Notes under the pieces: model-generated
What the model was told of the DNA's origin: nothing
Seen by the model: only the letters and a program-made list of their open reading frames with translations
Databases searched by the model: none
From: Bacteroidales bacterium
GTDB taxonomy: Bacteria > Bacteroidota > Bacteroidia > Bacteroidales > F082
DNA: 64,000 nt
Reading direction: 5' to 3'
NCBI GenBank assembly: GCA_017537965.1
Contig: JAFYJV010000018.1
Span: 1 to 64,000, forward strand
In this document: in pieces, positions 43,628 through 51,132 of the stretch
How positions within the stretch are numbered: position 1 is the first letter of the stretch
How the letters are laid out: each line of letters starts with the position of its first letter
Made by a program: the position numbers and the translations under genes

Positions 43628-45634
43628 ATGAAAAAGCTCGTATTTCTAGTGCTTTCCGTGTTGCTTTTTATGGGGGTTCGAGGACAGATCCTCACCGACA
43701 GCAACTTGCCCATTGTGGTCATTGAGACTGATGGAGGGGTGGCGATTCCCGATGAGCCTAAGGTGCTGGGTACGATGAAAATCATCTGGCATTCCGATGG
43801 GTCGCGCAACTATCTGACCGATATAGACAACCCTGCTTTTTTGAACTACGACGGACGCATCGGCATTGAGATTCGAGGAAGCTCCTCGCAGATGCTTATG
43901 AAGAAGCCTTATGGCTTGACGACATTGAAAGCCGACAATGTGACAAACAACAACGTCAGCATTTTGGGAATGCCCGAGGAGAATGACTGGGTGTTGAATT
44001 CCTTGGCTTTTGACCGGACGGGAATGCGTGATGTGTTGTCGTATGAGCTTTCGGAACGACTAGGACAGTATGCCCCGCGTCGCGTGTATTGTGAAGTGAT
44101 GGTCAATGGCGATTATAAGGGGCTTTATGCCTTCATGGAAAAGATCAAAGTGGACAAGGGTCGCGTCAACATTGAGAAGATGGACGAAACCTGCAATGCC
44201 TATCCTGAGGTGACAGGAGGCTATATCACCAAGGCCGATAAGAGTACTGGTGGAGACCCGGTGGCATGGACGATGCCAGGTTACGGCGGTGGTTGGTGGG
44301 GTTCCAGTGCGGACTTCATCCACCATTATCCCAAGCCAGAGAATGTCACAACAGCGCAAGACCAGTACATCAAGAATGTGTTTCAACGGCTGCAAAACGT
44401 TGCCAGTCAGCACAGCACGGCCATTGGGAACGGCATCCCTTCGGTAATCGACATCCCGTCTTTCGTCGATTTTTATATGATTGCAGAGTTCAGCTCCAAT
44501 GTGGATGTGTATTCGTTGAGCACCTTCTTCCATAAGGACAGGAAAGGCAAGCTTCGAGCTGGACCGGTATGGGATTACAACTTGGCATACGGACACGATG
44601 AGTTTGGCAACCGAAGCCTTTACTATGTCTGGCAATTTGATAATGTTGACAATAACGGACCTAGGTTTTTCAAGGATCTTTTTGATACCCCGACTTTCCG
44701 ATGCTATCTGGCACGCCGCTGGAATGAGTTGACCCAACCTGGACAGCCTTTGAATTACGAAATGGTTTGTCAGCGCATGGATGAGATCGACGCATGGATC
44801 GGTGAAGGCGTTGTCCGTGACAATCAGCGATGGCACCAAATGAACAACCATGCCAGTGAGCTGCAGTCGATGAAGACTTGGATCAACCAACGCATCAACT
44901 GGTTGACCCAGAACATTGGTTCCTATGAGGGCTGTGCCGATGTAGATCTCCCTCCTTTGGTCATTTCCAAGATCCACTATCATCCTGAGGATTGGTGGGC
45001 TATCGAAGGCGACCGTTTGGAGTTTATCGAGATCACCAACAACGGTGACGAGACGGTGGACCTGACGGGGGTATATTTCCGCGAATTGGGAGTGACTTAC
45101 AACTTCCCAGAGGGTTCAACGGTTGCCCCTCACGAGCCGTTGCTGTTGTGTTCCGATTCGCTGGTTTTCATGGATTATTATCAGATAGTGCCTTTCGGGC
45201 AATTCAACAGAAACCTCTCTAACAAGTCGGAGAATCTGGTCTTGGCCGATGCTTGGGGTAACATCATCGACCAGGTGCATTATTACGATTCCGATCCTTG
45301 GCCTTGGGAGGCCGATGGCGAGGGCGCCTTTTTACAACTCATTGATTTGGACGCTGATAACAGTCTCCCAGAGAATTGGACGGTAGGCTACGATTTTGTA
45401 TCCGTGTCCGAAATGGCTGAAGCGACAGAAATACGCATCTATCCCAATCCTGCTATCGGCATGATCACCATTGTTGGAGGGCAAGGCAATTATCGCATCA
45501 CCAATGTGATGGGTCAAACCTTGATGACCGGCATGATTCACGGCGAATCCCAGCAGGTGGATGTCAGCAGGTTGCCCAGTGGATTGTATTTCATTACCAT
45601 CGACGACAGAACGAAGAAGGTAGTGGTGAGGTGA
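43628..45634 (+). CDS. secreted CotH-kinase protein with lamin-tail domain and T9SS sorting domain
   Basis: The 668-residue product starts with a signal peptide (MKKLVFLVLSVLLFMGVRGQ). Residues ~60-430 form a CotH domain: IEIRGSSSQMLMKKPYGL, LNSLAFDRTGMRDVLSYELS, VMVNGDYKGLYAFMEKIKV, and the Asp/Asn block AGPVWDYNLAYGHDE. Residues ~440-560 look like a lamin-tail domain (IEITNNGDETVDLTGVYF). The last ~75 residues (IRIYPNPAIGM to KKVVVR) are a T9SS type A sorting domain. CotH proteins are atypical protein kinases in spore coats and bacterial surfaces, but the bacterial substrate is unknown; secretion through T9SS is well supported. It is a single-gene unit closed by a terminator. Confidence 0.9.
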   Translation: MKKLVFLVLSVLLFMGVRGQILTDSNLPIVVIETDGGVAIPDEPKVLGTMKIIWHSDGSRNYLTDIDNPAFLNYDGRIGIEIRGSSSQMLMKKPYGLTTLKADNVTNNNVSILGMPEENDWVLNSLAFDRTGMRDVLSYELSERLGQYAPRRVYCEVMVNGDYKGLYAFMEKIKVDKGRVNIEKMDETCNAYPEVTGGYITKADKSTGGDPVAWTMPGYGGGWWGSSADFIHHYPKPENVTTAQDQYIKNVFQRLQNVASQHSTAIGNGIPSVIDIPSFVDFYMIAEFSSNVDVYSLSTFFHKDRKGKLRAGPVWDYNLAYGHDEFGNRSLYYVWQFDNVDNNGPRFFKDLFDTPTFRCYLARRWNELTQPGQPLNYEMVCQRMDEIDAWIGEGVVRDNQRWHQMNNHASELQSMKTWINQRINWLTQNIGSYEGCADVDLPPLVISKIHYHPEDWWAIEGDRLEFIEITNNGDETVDLTGVYFRELGVTYNFPEGSTVAPHEPLLLCSDSLVFMDYYQIVPFGQFNRNLSNKSENLVLADAWGNIIDQVHYYDSDPWPWEADGEGAFLQLIDLDADNSLPENWTVGYDFVSVSEMAEATEIRIYPNPAIGMITIVGGQGNYRITNVMGQTLMTGMIHGESQQVDVSRLPSGLYFITIDDRTKKVVVR

Positions 45635-45656
45635 CATAAATTTTTACTCGATAACA

Positions 45657-45700
45657 AAAGCAACCCGGCTTAACCTTTTCAGGTCAAGCCGGGTTGCTTT
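45657..45700. terminator. bidirectional terminator between the CotH gene and the GGGtGRT gene
   Basis: AAAGCAACCCGGCTT pairs with AAGCCGGGTTGCTTT, extended inwards by ACC/GGT across a mismatch. The T-rich flanks are short on the plus strand (GCTTTGATTT) and better on the minus strand (GCTTTTGTTAT). It lies between two convergent genes. Confidence 0.8.
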
Positions 45701-45715
45701 GATTTGGAATAGGTT

Positions 45716-45771
45716 ATTCGGAATTCAGAACTCGGAATAATTCCTCATTCCTCACTCCTAATTCCTCATTT
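45716..45771. repeat. heptamer repeat tract at the 3' end of the GGGtGRT gene
   Basis: Eight tandem 7-mers: ATTCGGA, ATTCAGA, ACTCGGA, ATAATTC, CTCATTC, CTCACTC, CTAATTC, CTCATTT. The TGA stop of the minus-strand gene (45766-45768) lies in the last unit. It is the longest clear tract in the window. Confidence 0.75.
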
Positions 45772-46779
45772 TCTCATCGCTTGCTCCACTGCAACGGCGA
45801 CGGCGACGGTGGCGCCCACCATCGGGTTGTTGCCCATGCCGAGGTAGCCCATCATCTCGACGTGTGCCGGGACGGACGAGGAACCTGCGAACTGGGCGTC
45901 GCTGTGCATGCGGCCCATGGTGTCGGTCATGCCGTAGGAAGCGGGACCAGCGGCCATGTTGTCGGGGTGCAGGGTGCGACCCGTGCCACCGCCAGAGGCG
46001 ACGGAGAAGTAGGGCTTGCCAGCCAGCAGGCGCTCTTTCTTATAGGTGCCCGCCACGGGGTGCTGGAAGCGAGTGGGGTTGGTGGAATTGCCCGTGATGG
46101 ACACATCGACGTTCTCCAACCAAAGGATGGCCACGCCCTCGCGGACGTCGTCGGCGCCATAGCAGTTCACCTTGGAACGGAGGCCGGTCGAGTAGGGGAT
46201 GCGCTCCACGACGGTCACTTTGCCGGTGTAGTAGTCGAACTCGGTGCGGCAGTAGGTAAAGCCGTTAATGCGGCTGATGATCTTGGCGGCGTCCTTGCCG
46301 AGGCCGTTCAAAATCACGCGTAGAGGTTTCTGGCGCACCTTGTTGGCCATCTCGGCGATCTTGATGGCGCCCTCAGCGGCGGCGAAACTCTCGTGACCTG
46401 CCAGGAAGGCGAAGCACTCGGTCTCCTCACGGAGCAGACGGGCGGCGAGGTTGCCGTGGCCGAGTCCGACCTTACGGTCGTCGGCGACGGAGCCGTCGAT
46501 GCAGAACGATTGGAGGCCTTCTCCAATCGCTTCTGCAGCCTCGGCCGCGGTCTTGCAGCCCTTCTTGATGGCGATGGCGGCACCGCAGGTGTAGGCCCAC
46601 TTCACGTTCTCGAAGCAGATGGGCTGGGTCTCCTCAGCCATCTTGTATGGGTCGATGCCCTTGGCTTCGCAGATGGCGTCGGCTTCCTCGATGCTTTGGA
46701 TTCCGTATTGGTTCAATACTTTCAGGACATTGGCCATGCGGCGTTCCTGACTTTCGAATTTAACTTCACGTCTTGCCAT
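45766..46779 (-). CDS. GGGtGRT protein
   Basis: The 337-residue product contains the eponymous motif SVASGGGTGRTLHPDNMA near residue 270. Other notable segments are WAYTCGAAIAIKKGCKTAAEAA, GSVADDRKVGLGHGNLAARLL and GNNPMVGATVAVAVAVEQAM. There is no signal peptide. The function of this family is not known; it is named for its motif and found next to an iron-sulfur scaffold protein, as here, 13 bases downstream. An unusually good Shine-Dalgarno sequence (AAGGAGGA, 46787-46794) fixes the ATG at 46779 and overlaps the stop codon of the upstream gene. Confidence 0.8.
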   Translation of the reverse strand: MARREVKFESQERRMANVLKVLNQYGIQSIEEADAICEAKGIDPYKMAEETQPICFENVKWAYTCGAAIAIKKGCKTAAEAAEAIGEGLQSFCIDGSVADDRKVGLGHGNLAARLLREETECFAFLAGHESFAAAEGAIKIAEMANKVRQKPLRVILNGLGKDAAKIISRINGFTYCRTEFDYYTGKVTVVERIPYSTGLRSKVNCYGADDVREGVAILWLENVDVSITGNSTNPTRFQHPVAGTYKKERLLAGKPYFSVASGGGTGRTLHPDNMAAGPASYGMTDTMGRMHSDAQFAGSSSVPAHVEMMGYLGMGNNPMVGATVAVAVAVEQAMRK

Positions 46780-46786
46780 AGGTTTG

Positions 46787-46794
46787 TCCTCCTT
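46787..46794 (-). promoter_or_regulatory. strong Shine-Dalgarno for the GGGtGRT gene
   Basis: The minus strand reads AAGGAGGA, 7 bases before the ATG at 46779. Such strong sites are rare in this window (Bacteroidota mostly start without one), suggesting high or independently tuned expression. It overlaps the stop codon of the upstream scaffold gene. Confidence 0.75.
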
Positions 46795-47485
46795 ATTCTT
46801 TTCTTGGGTCAATATATTTTGCTGCATCAGCGAAACGGCCGTAGGTGCCGGTGGCTTTCTTTAAGGCCTCATTGGCATCGTCGCCTTTCTTGATGAAGTC
46901 CATCATCTTGCCGAGGCTGACGAACTCGTAGCCGATGATCTCGCTGTTTTCATCCAAAGCGATACGGGTGCAGTAGCCTTCGGTCATCTCGAGGTAACGG
47001 GGACCCTTCTCAAGGGTGCCGAACATGGTTCCGATTTGGCTGCGGAGGCCTTTGCCGAGGTCCTCAAGGGAGGCACCGACAAGCAATCCGCCTTCGGAGA
47101 AAGCCGACTGTGAGCGACCGTAAACGATCTGCAGGAAGATCTCGCGCATGGCGGTGTTGATGGCGTCGCATACGAGGTCGGTGTTGAGGGCTTCGAGGAC
47201 GGTCTTGCCGGGCAAGATCTCGGCCGCCATGGCGGCCGAGTGGGTCATACCAGAGCAACCGATGGTCTCCACCAGAGCTTCTTGGATGATGCCGTCCTTC
47301 ACGTTGAGGGTCAGCTTGCAGGCACCCTGCTGGGGAGCACACCAGCCGATGCCGTGGGTGAACCCACTGATGTCTTTCACATCTTTGACGCGCACCCACT
47401 TGCCTTCCTCCGGAATCGGAGCGCAAGGATGGTTGGCGCCTTTTTTCACGCAACATTGATGTTGCACTTCTTGTGTGTAAATCAT
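46793..47485 (-). CDS. iron-sulfur cluster assembly scaffold protein, IscU/NifU-like
   Basis: The 230-residue cytoplasmic product belongs to the IscU/NifU N-terminal superfamily. Cys-containing segments are VQHQCCVKKGANHPCAPIP (11-12 and 21), IGWCAPQQGAC (~49-56), ETIGCSGMTHSAAMAAEIL (~76) and DLVCDAINTAM (~104). Length is greater than IscU (about 130) and the Cys spacing is unlike E. coli IscU, so it is a variant paired with the GGGtGRT protein. A role in handling iron-sulfur clusters is inferred from the family and the pair. Its leader contains a heptamer-like repeat and starts from the -7 box at 47533-47540. Confidence 0.8.
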   Translation of the reverse strand: MIYTQEVQHQCCVKKGANHPCAPIPEEGKWVRVKDVKDISGFTHGIGWCAPQQGACKLTLNVKDGIIQEALVETIGCSGMTHSAAMAAEILPGKTVLEALNTDLVCDAINTAMREIFLQIVYGRSQSAFSEGGLLVGASLEDLGKGLRSQIGTMFGTLEKGPRYLEMTEGYCTRIALDENSEIIGYEFVSLGKMMDFIKKGDDANEALKKATGTYGRFADAAKYIDPRKE

Positions 47486-47488
47486 TTT

Positions 47489-47521
47489 ATTTCAAGATTT
47501 AAGATTTCTGATTTCAAGATT
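47489..47521. repeat. A/T-rich heptamer-like repeat in the leader of the scaffold gene
   Basis: Units ATTTCAAG, ATTTAAG, ATTTCTG, ATTTCAAG (two of 8 bases, two of 7). It begins 4 bases upstream of the ATG at 47485 and fills most of the predicted 5' leader. It is the only tract seen at a gene start. Confidence 0.5.
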
Positions 47522-47532
47522 AAAACCGAGCG

Positions 47533-47540
47533 CAAAGATA
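47533..47540 (-). promoter_or_regulatory. Bacteroidota -7 box for the scaffold / GGGtGRT operon
   Basis: The minus strand reads TATCTTTG, giving a leader of about 40 bases. It starts 10 bases past the T-run of the tRNA-Leu terminator. Confidence 0.6.
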
Positions 47541-47549
47541 AGGATTTTC

Positions 47550-47585
47550 CTAAAATAAAAAAGCCTCCAAGAAAACTTGAAGGCT
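47550..47585 (-). terminator. intrinsic terminator for tRNA-Leu
   Basis: On the minus strand AGCCTTCAAG pairs with CTTGGAGGCT (one T-G) around a TTTT loop, followed by TTTTTATTTT. It lies directly after the tRNA gene. Confidence 0.85.
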
Positions 47586-47592
47586 GTCGTGG

Positions 47593-47676
47593 TACCGAAG
47601 GCCGGGATCGAACCGGCACGAGTTTAACCTCATCGGTTTTTGAGACCGACGCGTCTACCTATTCCGCCACTTCGGC
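47593..47676 (-). tRNA. tRNA-Leu (anticodon CAA)
   Basis: The 84-base sequence folds as a class II tRNA: acceptor GCCGAAG/CTTCGGT (closing pair G-U), anticodon stem TCGGT/ACCGA with loop CTCAAAA (anticodon CAA, reading UUG), a long variable arm (GAGGTTAAACTC), and T arm GCCGG-TTCGATC-CCGGC. CCA is encoded at 47590-47592. It is followed by a terminator; no other tRNA is nearby. Confidence 0.96.
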
Positions 47677-47787
47677 ATTCTTCTCAAGGAACGAGGCTGC
47701 AAAGATACAACTTTTTTCAATTGCTGAAGACTTTCTTTGCAAAAATTAATGAAATGACAAAAAAATATGATGGTTTTTGAATTATTG

Positions 47788-47819
47788 TTTGGCGGTCTCG
47801 CTTGAAAAAGCTAATTTTG
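47788..47819 (+). promoter_or_regulatory. complete Bacteroidota promoter for prs-rplY
   Basis: TTTG at 47788-47791, 20-base spacer, TAATTTTG at 47812-47819. This sets the start codon at the ATG at 47849; the longer in-frame extension begins upstream of the transcript. Confidence 0.75.
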
Positions 47820-47848
47820 CAGCCCGAAATGTAAACAAAATCGGACCC

Positions 47849-48784
47849 ATGTCACAGAAATACGTTTCTATCTTTGCCGGAAGGGCAACCAAAGAACTGG
47901 GAACCAAGATTGCCGAGGCATACGGCACTACCTTGGGGAAATCGTCGGTGGTGGAGTTCTCGGACCGCGAGTTCCAGCCTTCCTACGACGAGAGCATCCG
48001 CGGCCATCATGTGTTCATCGTACAGTCCACTATGCCGCCGACTGAGAACTTGATGGAGCTGTTGCTGATGATAGATGCAGCCAAGCGTGCTTCGGCACAC
48101 AAGGTCATCGCTGTGATCCCTTATTTCGGATGGGCACGTCAGGACCGTAAGGACCAACCCCGCGTGAGTATCGGATCAAAGCTGGTTGCCAACATGTTGA
48201 CGGCTGCCCATGTTGACCGTATCATCACCATGGACCTTCATGCCGACCAGATCCAAGGTTTCTTCGACATCCCGATGGATGCCCTGTATGCATCCAGCGT
48301 CTTCATTGAACATATCAAGAAGATGGATATTGACGACCTGTTGATTGCCGCTCCCGACCTTGGTGCCTCGAAACGTGCTTCGGCGTATGCCAAGCGTTTG
48401 GGCTGCGACCTGGCTGTGTGCCACAAGCAGCGTGCACGTGCCAACGTGGTCGAGAGCATGACCCTCATCGGTGATGTGAAAGACAAGAACGTCATTATTT
48501 TGGATGACATCATCGATACTGCCGGCACCATCGTCAAAGCCGGTCAGTTGATGATGGACAATGGCGCCAAGAGCGTCCGCGCTTTTGCCACCCACGCCGT
48601 GTGCAGCGGTCCAGCCATGGAACGTTTGGACAATTCCGTGTTCGAGGAGGTGGTGGTCACCGACTCCATCCCGTTGCCGAAAGACGCGTCCAAGAAAATC
48701 AAAGTAGTAAGCACTGCGAACCTGTTCGCCGATGTGATTCGTCGCATCGAGAATTACGAGTCGATCAGTTCGCTATTCAAATAA
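47849..48784 (+). CDS. prs: ribose-phosphate pyrophosphokinase
   Basis: The 311-residue enzyme makes PRPP from ribose 5-phosphate and ATP, feeding purine, pyrimidine, histidine, tryptophan and NAD synthesis. Seen: the start SQKYVSIFAGRATKELG, SDREFQPSYDESIRG, PYFGWARQDRKDQPR (ATP binding), MDLHADQIQGFFDIPMD, and the PRPP loop VIILDDIIDTAGTIVKAG. Length is normal. A 21-base gap leads to rplY, in the same operon, an arrangement that couples nucleotide supply with ribosome synthesis. Confidence 0.97.
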   Translation: MSQKYVSIFAGRATKELGTKIAEAYGTTLGKSSVVEFSDREFQPSYDESIRGHHVFIVQSTMPPTENLMELLLMIDAAKRASAHKVIAVIPYFGWARQDRKDQPRVSIGSKLVANMLTAAHVDRIITMDLHADQIQGFFDIPMDALYASSVFIEHIKKMDIDDLLIAAPDLGASKRASAYAKRLGCDLAVCHKQRARANVVESMTLIGDVKDKNVIILDDIIDTAGTIVKAGQLMMDNGAKSVRAFATHAVCSGPAMERLDNSVFEEVVVTDSIPLPKDASKKIKVVSTANLFADVIRRIENYESISSLFK

Positions 48785-48805
48785 ACAAATTAACAATTAA
48801 ACACC

Positions 48806-49381
48806 ATGAAAACAGTATCATTGAGCGGTTCTCTTCGCGAGAACGTAGGGAAAAAAGATGCTAAGGCTTTGCGTAAGTCAGAGATGGTGCCGTGCGTCCT
48901 TTATGGCGGCGACGAACAGATCCATTTCGCTACTGAGGCCAAGAATTTCAAGAAGATCCTCTTTACTCCGGAGTGCTTCATCATCAACATCACCATCGAC
49001 GGCAAGTCGTACAACACCATTCTCCAGGATGTGCAGTATCACCCTGTGACTGACAACGTGCTGCACGCCGACTTCCTCTTGGTGAAGGAAGACAAGCCCA
49101 TCACCGTTGTTCTGCCTCTCGCCATTGAAGGCAGCGCCCCCGGTGTCATGCGCGGTGGTAAGCTGAAGCAACCCATCCGTAAGATCAAGGTCAGCGGTCT
49201 GGCCAAAGACCTTCCGGAAATCATCACCGTCAACATCAGCAACCTCAACATCCTTGACTCCATCAAGGTTCGCGACCTGAACATCGAAGGCGTGACCATG
49301 GTCACCCCCGGTTACCAGGTTATCGTCGAGGTCCGTGCCGCACGTGGCGCTTCCGCTACAACGGAAGAGTCCGAAGAATAA
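48806..49381 (+). CDS. rplY: 50S ribosomal protein L25/general stress protein Ctc
   Basis: The 191-residue product binds 5S rRNA through its N-terminal L25 domain (residues ~1-90: LSGSLRENVGKKDAKALRKS, VPCVLYGGDEQ, LQDVQYHPVTDNVLHADF) and carries the C-terminal TL5/Ctc beta domain (~95-180: GSAPGVMRGGKLKQPIRKIK). The long form is the usual one in Bacteroidota. It ends with a short acidic tail (TTEESEE). It follows prs and is closed by a hairpin with a T-run. Confidence 0.96.
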   Translation: MKTVSLSGSLRENVGKKDAKALRKSEMVPCVLYGGDEQIHFATEAKNFKKILFTPECFIINITIDGKSYNTILQDVQYHPVTDNVLHADFLLVKEDKPITVVLPLAIEGSAPGVMRGGKLKQPIRKIKVSGLAKDLPEIITVNISNLNILDSIKVRDLNIEGVTMVTPGYQVIVEVRAARGASATTEESEE

Positions 49382-49388
49382 TCCGTAG

Positions 49389-49413
49389 GCGGATCTATGT
49401 GTCCGCTTTTTTT
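49389..49413 (+). terminator. weak intrinsic terminator after rplY
   Basis: GCGGA and TCCGC (5 bp) with an 8-base loop, followed by seven T residues. The stem is short, but the T-run is clean. Confidence 0.6.
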
Positions 49414-49459
49414 CGGATCCCAGTTCCGCCCATAACGCGGATCACATTATAAAACCTAT

Positions 49460-49483
49460 GGGGCGGACATGCATGTCCGCCCC
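49460..49483. repeat. perfect 24-bp palindrome between rplY and pth
   Basis: Twelve bases (GGGGCGGACATG) are followed without a loop by their exact complement. It lies in the 123-base gap and ends 21 bases before the pth ATG. It may be a stem at the start of the pth message or a repeated intergenic palindrome of the kind common in Bacteroidota; no promoter box was found between it and pth. Confidence 0.8.
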
Positions 49484-49504
49484 TATTGTATCCAACGAAA
49501 ACCA

Positions 49505-50062
49505 ATGAAATATTTGATCGCTTGTTTGGGAAACATAGGTGCCGAATATGAAAACACTCGGCATAATTCGGGTTTTCGCATCGCTGACAGACTGGCCAAG
49601 GATCTGGAGGCAACCTTTACCACAAACCGCCTCGCCCAAGTCGCGGAGATGAAGTACCGTGGCAAGACATTGGTGGTTATCAAACCCACCACCTACATGA
49701 ATCTTAGTGGGAAAGCGGTGAAATATTGGCTGGATCAGGAAAAGATACCCATCGAGAATCTCCTCGTCGTCAACGACGACATCGCTTTACCACTTGGCAC
49801 CATCCGACTCCGCAAGAAAGGTGCCGATGCCGGCCATAACGGCCTCACAGATATCATCGAGAAATTGGGCACCAACGTCTTCTGCCGCCTGCGTTTCGGC
49901 ATTGGCAACGATTTTCCTCAGGGACGTCTGGTCGATTTCGTTTTGGGCCAATGGAAACCCTCTGAAGAACCCATTGTTGACGAAACCGTTGACAAGGCCG
50001 TCGAAGCCATCAAGAGCTTCGTGGTTCAAGGGCCGGATAGAACGATGAATCAGTTCAACTAA
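49505..50062 (+). CDS. pth: peptidyl-tRNA hydrolase
   Basis: The 185-residue enzyme releases tRNA from prematurely dropped peptidyl-tRNAs. Seen: MKYLIACLGNIGAEYENTRHN with the catalytic His (RHNSGF), KPTTYMNLSGKAV, VVNDDIALPLGTIRLRKKG, GADAGHNGLTDI and FCRLRFGIG. The ATG at 49505 fits the family N-terminus; a longer frame enters the palindrome and has no support. The length is normal. Confidence 0.96.
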   Translation: MKYLIACLGNIGAEYENTRHNSGFRIADRLAKDLEATFTTNRLAQVAEMKYRGKTLVVIKPTTYMNLSGKAVKYWLDQEKIPIENLLVVNDDIALPLGTIRLRKKGADAGHNGLTDIIEKLGTNVFCRLRFGIGNDFPQGRLVDFVLGQWKPSEEPIVDETVDKAVEAIKSFVVQGPDRTMNQFN

Positions 50063-50073
50063 TAATAAGAATT

Positions 50074-51129
50074 ATGATGAGGAACATGAAAACGCATATT
50101 CTATTTATCGCGTTGCTCGTGCCTTTCCTTGTTGCATGCAGCACCGATGTCGATCTCTATGCCGACTACAAGGATGTTCCAATCATTTATGGCCTTATCT
50201 CTGCCAAGTCGGATACCAATTACATCAAGATCACAAGGGCTTTCTGCGGTGACGACGACAATCCGATCAATGCCGTAGAAGTGGCACAGGTATATGATTC
50301 CAGCAATTATCCAGGCAAGCTTGATGTCTTTATCGACGAGTTGAAAAAAACGAATGATCAACAATACCAATTCACGGGTCGAAGGTTTTATCTTGACACC
50401 CTGACCATTCATAACAAGAAAGAAGGTTTGTTTTACTCACCTCACCAGAAACTATACTATACCACCGAGCGATTCAATACCAAAAATGGCAACGACAAAT
50501 ACCGCTATAAGCTGTATGTTGTAAAACCTGACGCTGATACAGTTACCTCTGAGACAAATATCGTGGACGCTAATATTTCGGTTGGCGTGTCAATAGTGAA
50601 TTTTCAGTCCGCCCCGAGCGATGTCAATTCAAGGCTGATTTTTTCTTCCACGGAAGATGCGGTGCTTTATGAAATTGGAATGCGATTCTACTATTGGGAG
50701 GGGCATCCTGGTCAACCTTTTACCAAGAAAGAGGTGTCTTGGTCTTTTGGTATCAGACCCATTACCGCATACGAAAGAGTTGAGGGAACTACAAATCTAC
50801 ATTGGCTTTATTATTCGGTGAACTCCTTGTTCAATGTGATGGAAAACGCTATAGGAAATGACACTGTTTGGGACGAGAATCATCCCAATGTGATTCGCTA
50901 TATCGATGACTTTGTCGTTTCTATCACGGCTGCGGGGGAGGATCTTCACAATTACTATCAAACCATTCAGGAAATGCAAAATGGGCTCAACCAGATGAGT
51001 AGTTACAGCAATATCAAAGGAGGATACGGCTTGTTTTCGTCGTATATTCTCGTATCTAACACGGTCAGGCTTTCGTCTGGGGCAAAACACGACCTCTTCC
51101 GTAAACCTTGGGGGTTTAGGGAACGGTGA
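50074..51129 (+). CDS. Bacteroidales lipoprotein of unknown function
   Basis: The product has 351 residues from the ATG at 50074 (347 from the ATG at 50086, MKTHILFIALLVPFLVAC, which gives the cleaner signal). A lipobox LVAC is present. The mature part begins STDVDLYADYKDVPIIYGLISAKSDTN, then has YIKITRAF and alternating beta strands to the end. I recognise no domain with confidence. Long beta-rich mature region and the lipobox suggest an outer-membrane lipoprotein. It is 11 bases after pth on the same strand and ends 3 bases before the convergent methyltransferase gene. Confidence 0.7.
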   Translation: MMRNMKTHILFIALLVPFLVACSTDVDLYADYKDVPIIYGLISAKSDTNYIKITRAFCGDDDNPINAVEVAQVYDSSNYPGKLDVFIDELKKTNDQQYQFTGRRFYLDTLTIHNKKEGLFYSPHQKLYYTTERFNTKNGNDKYRYKLYVVKPDADTVTSETNIVDANISVGVSIVNFQSAPSDVNSRLIFSSTEDAVLYEIGMRFYYWEGHPGQPFTKKEVSWSFGIRPITAYERVEGTTNLHWLYYSVNSLFNVMENAIGNDTVWDENHPNVIRYIDDFVVSITAAGEDLHNYYQTIQEMQNGLNQMSSYSNIKGGYGLFSSYILVSNTVRLSSGAKHDLFRKPWGFRER

Positions 51130-51132
51130 TGG

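Noticed and set aside
47240..47749. A 169-codon plus-strand frame
   Set aside because: It crosses the antisense of the iron-sulfur scaffold gene, a terminator and the tRNA-Leu gene.
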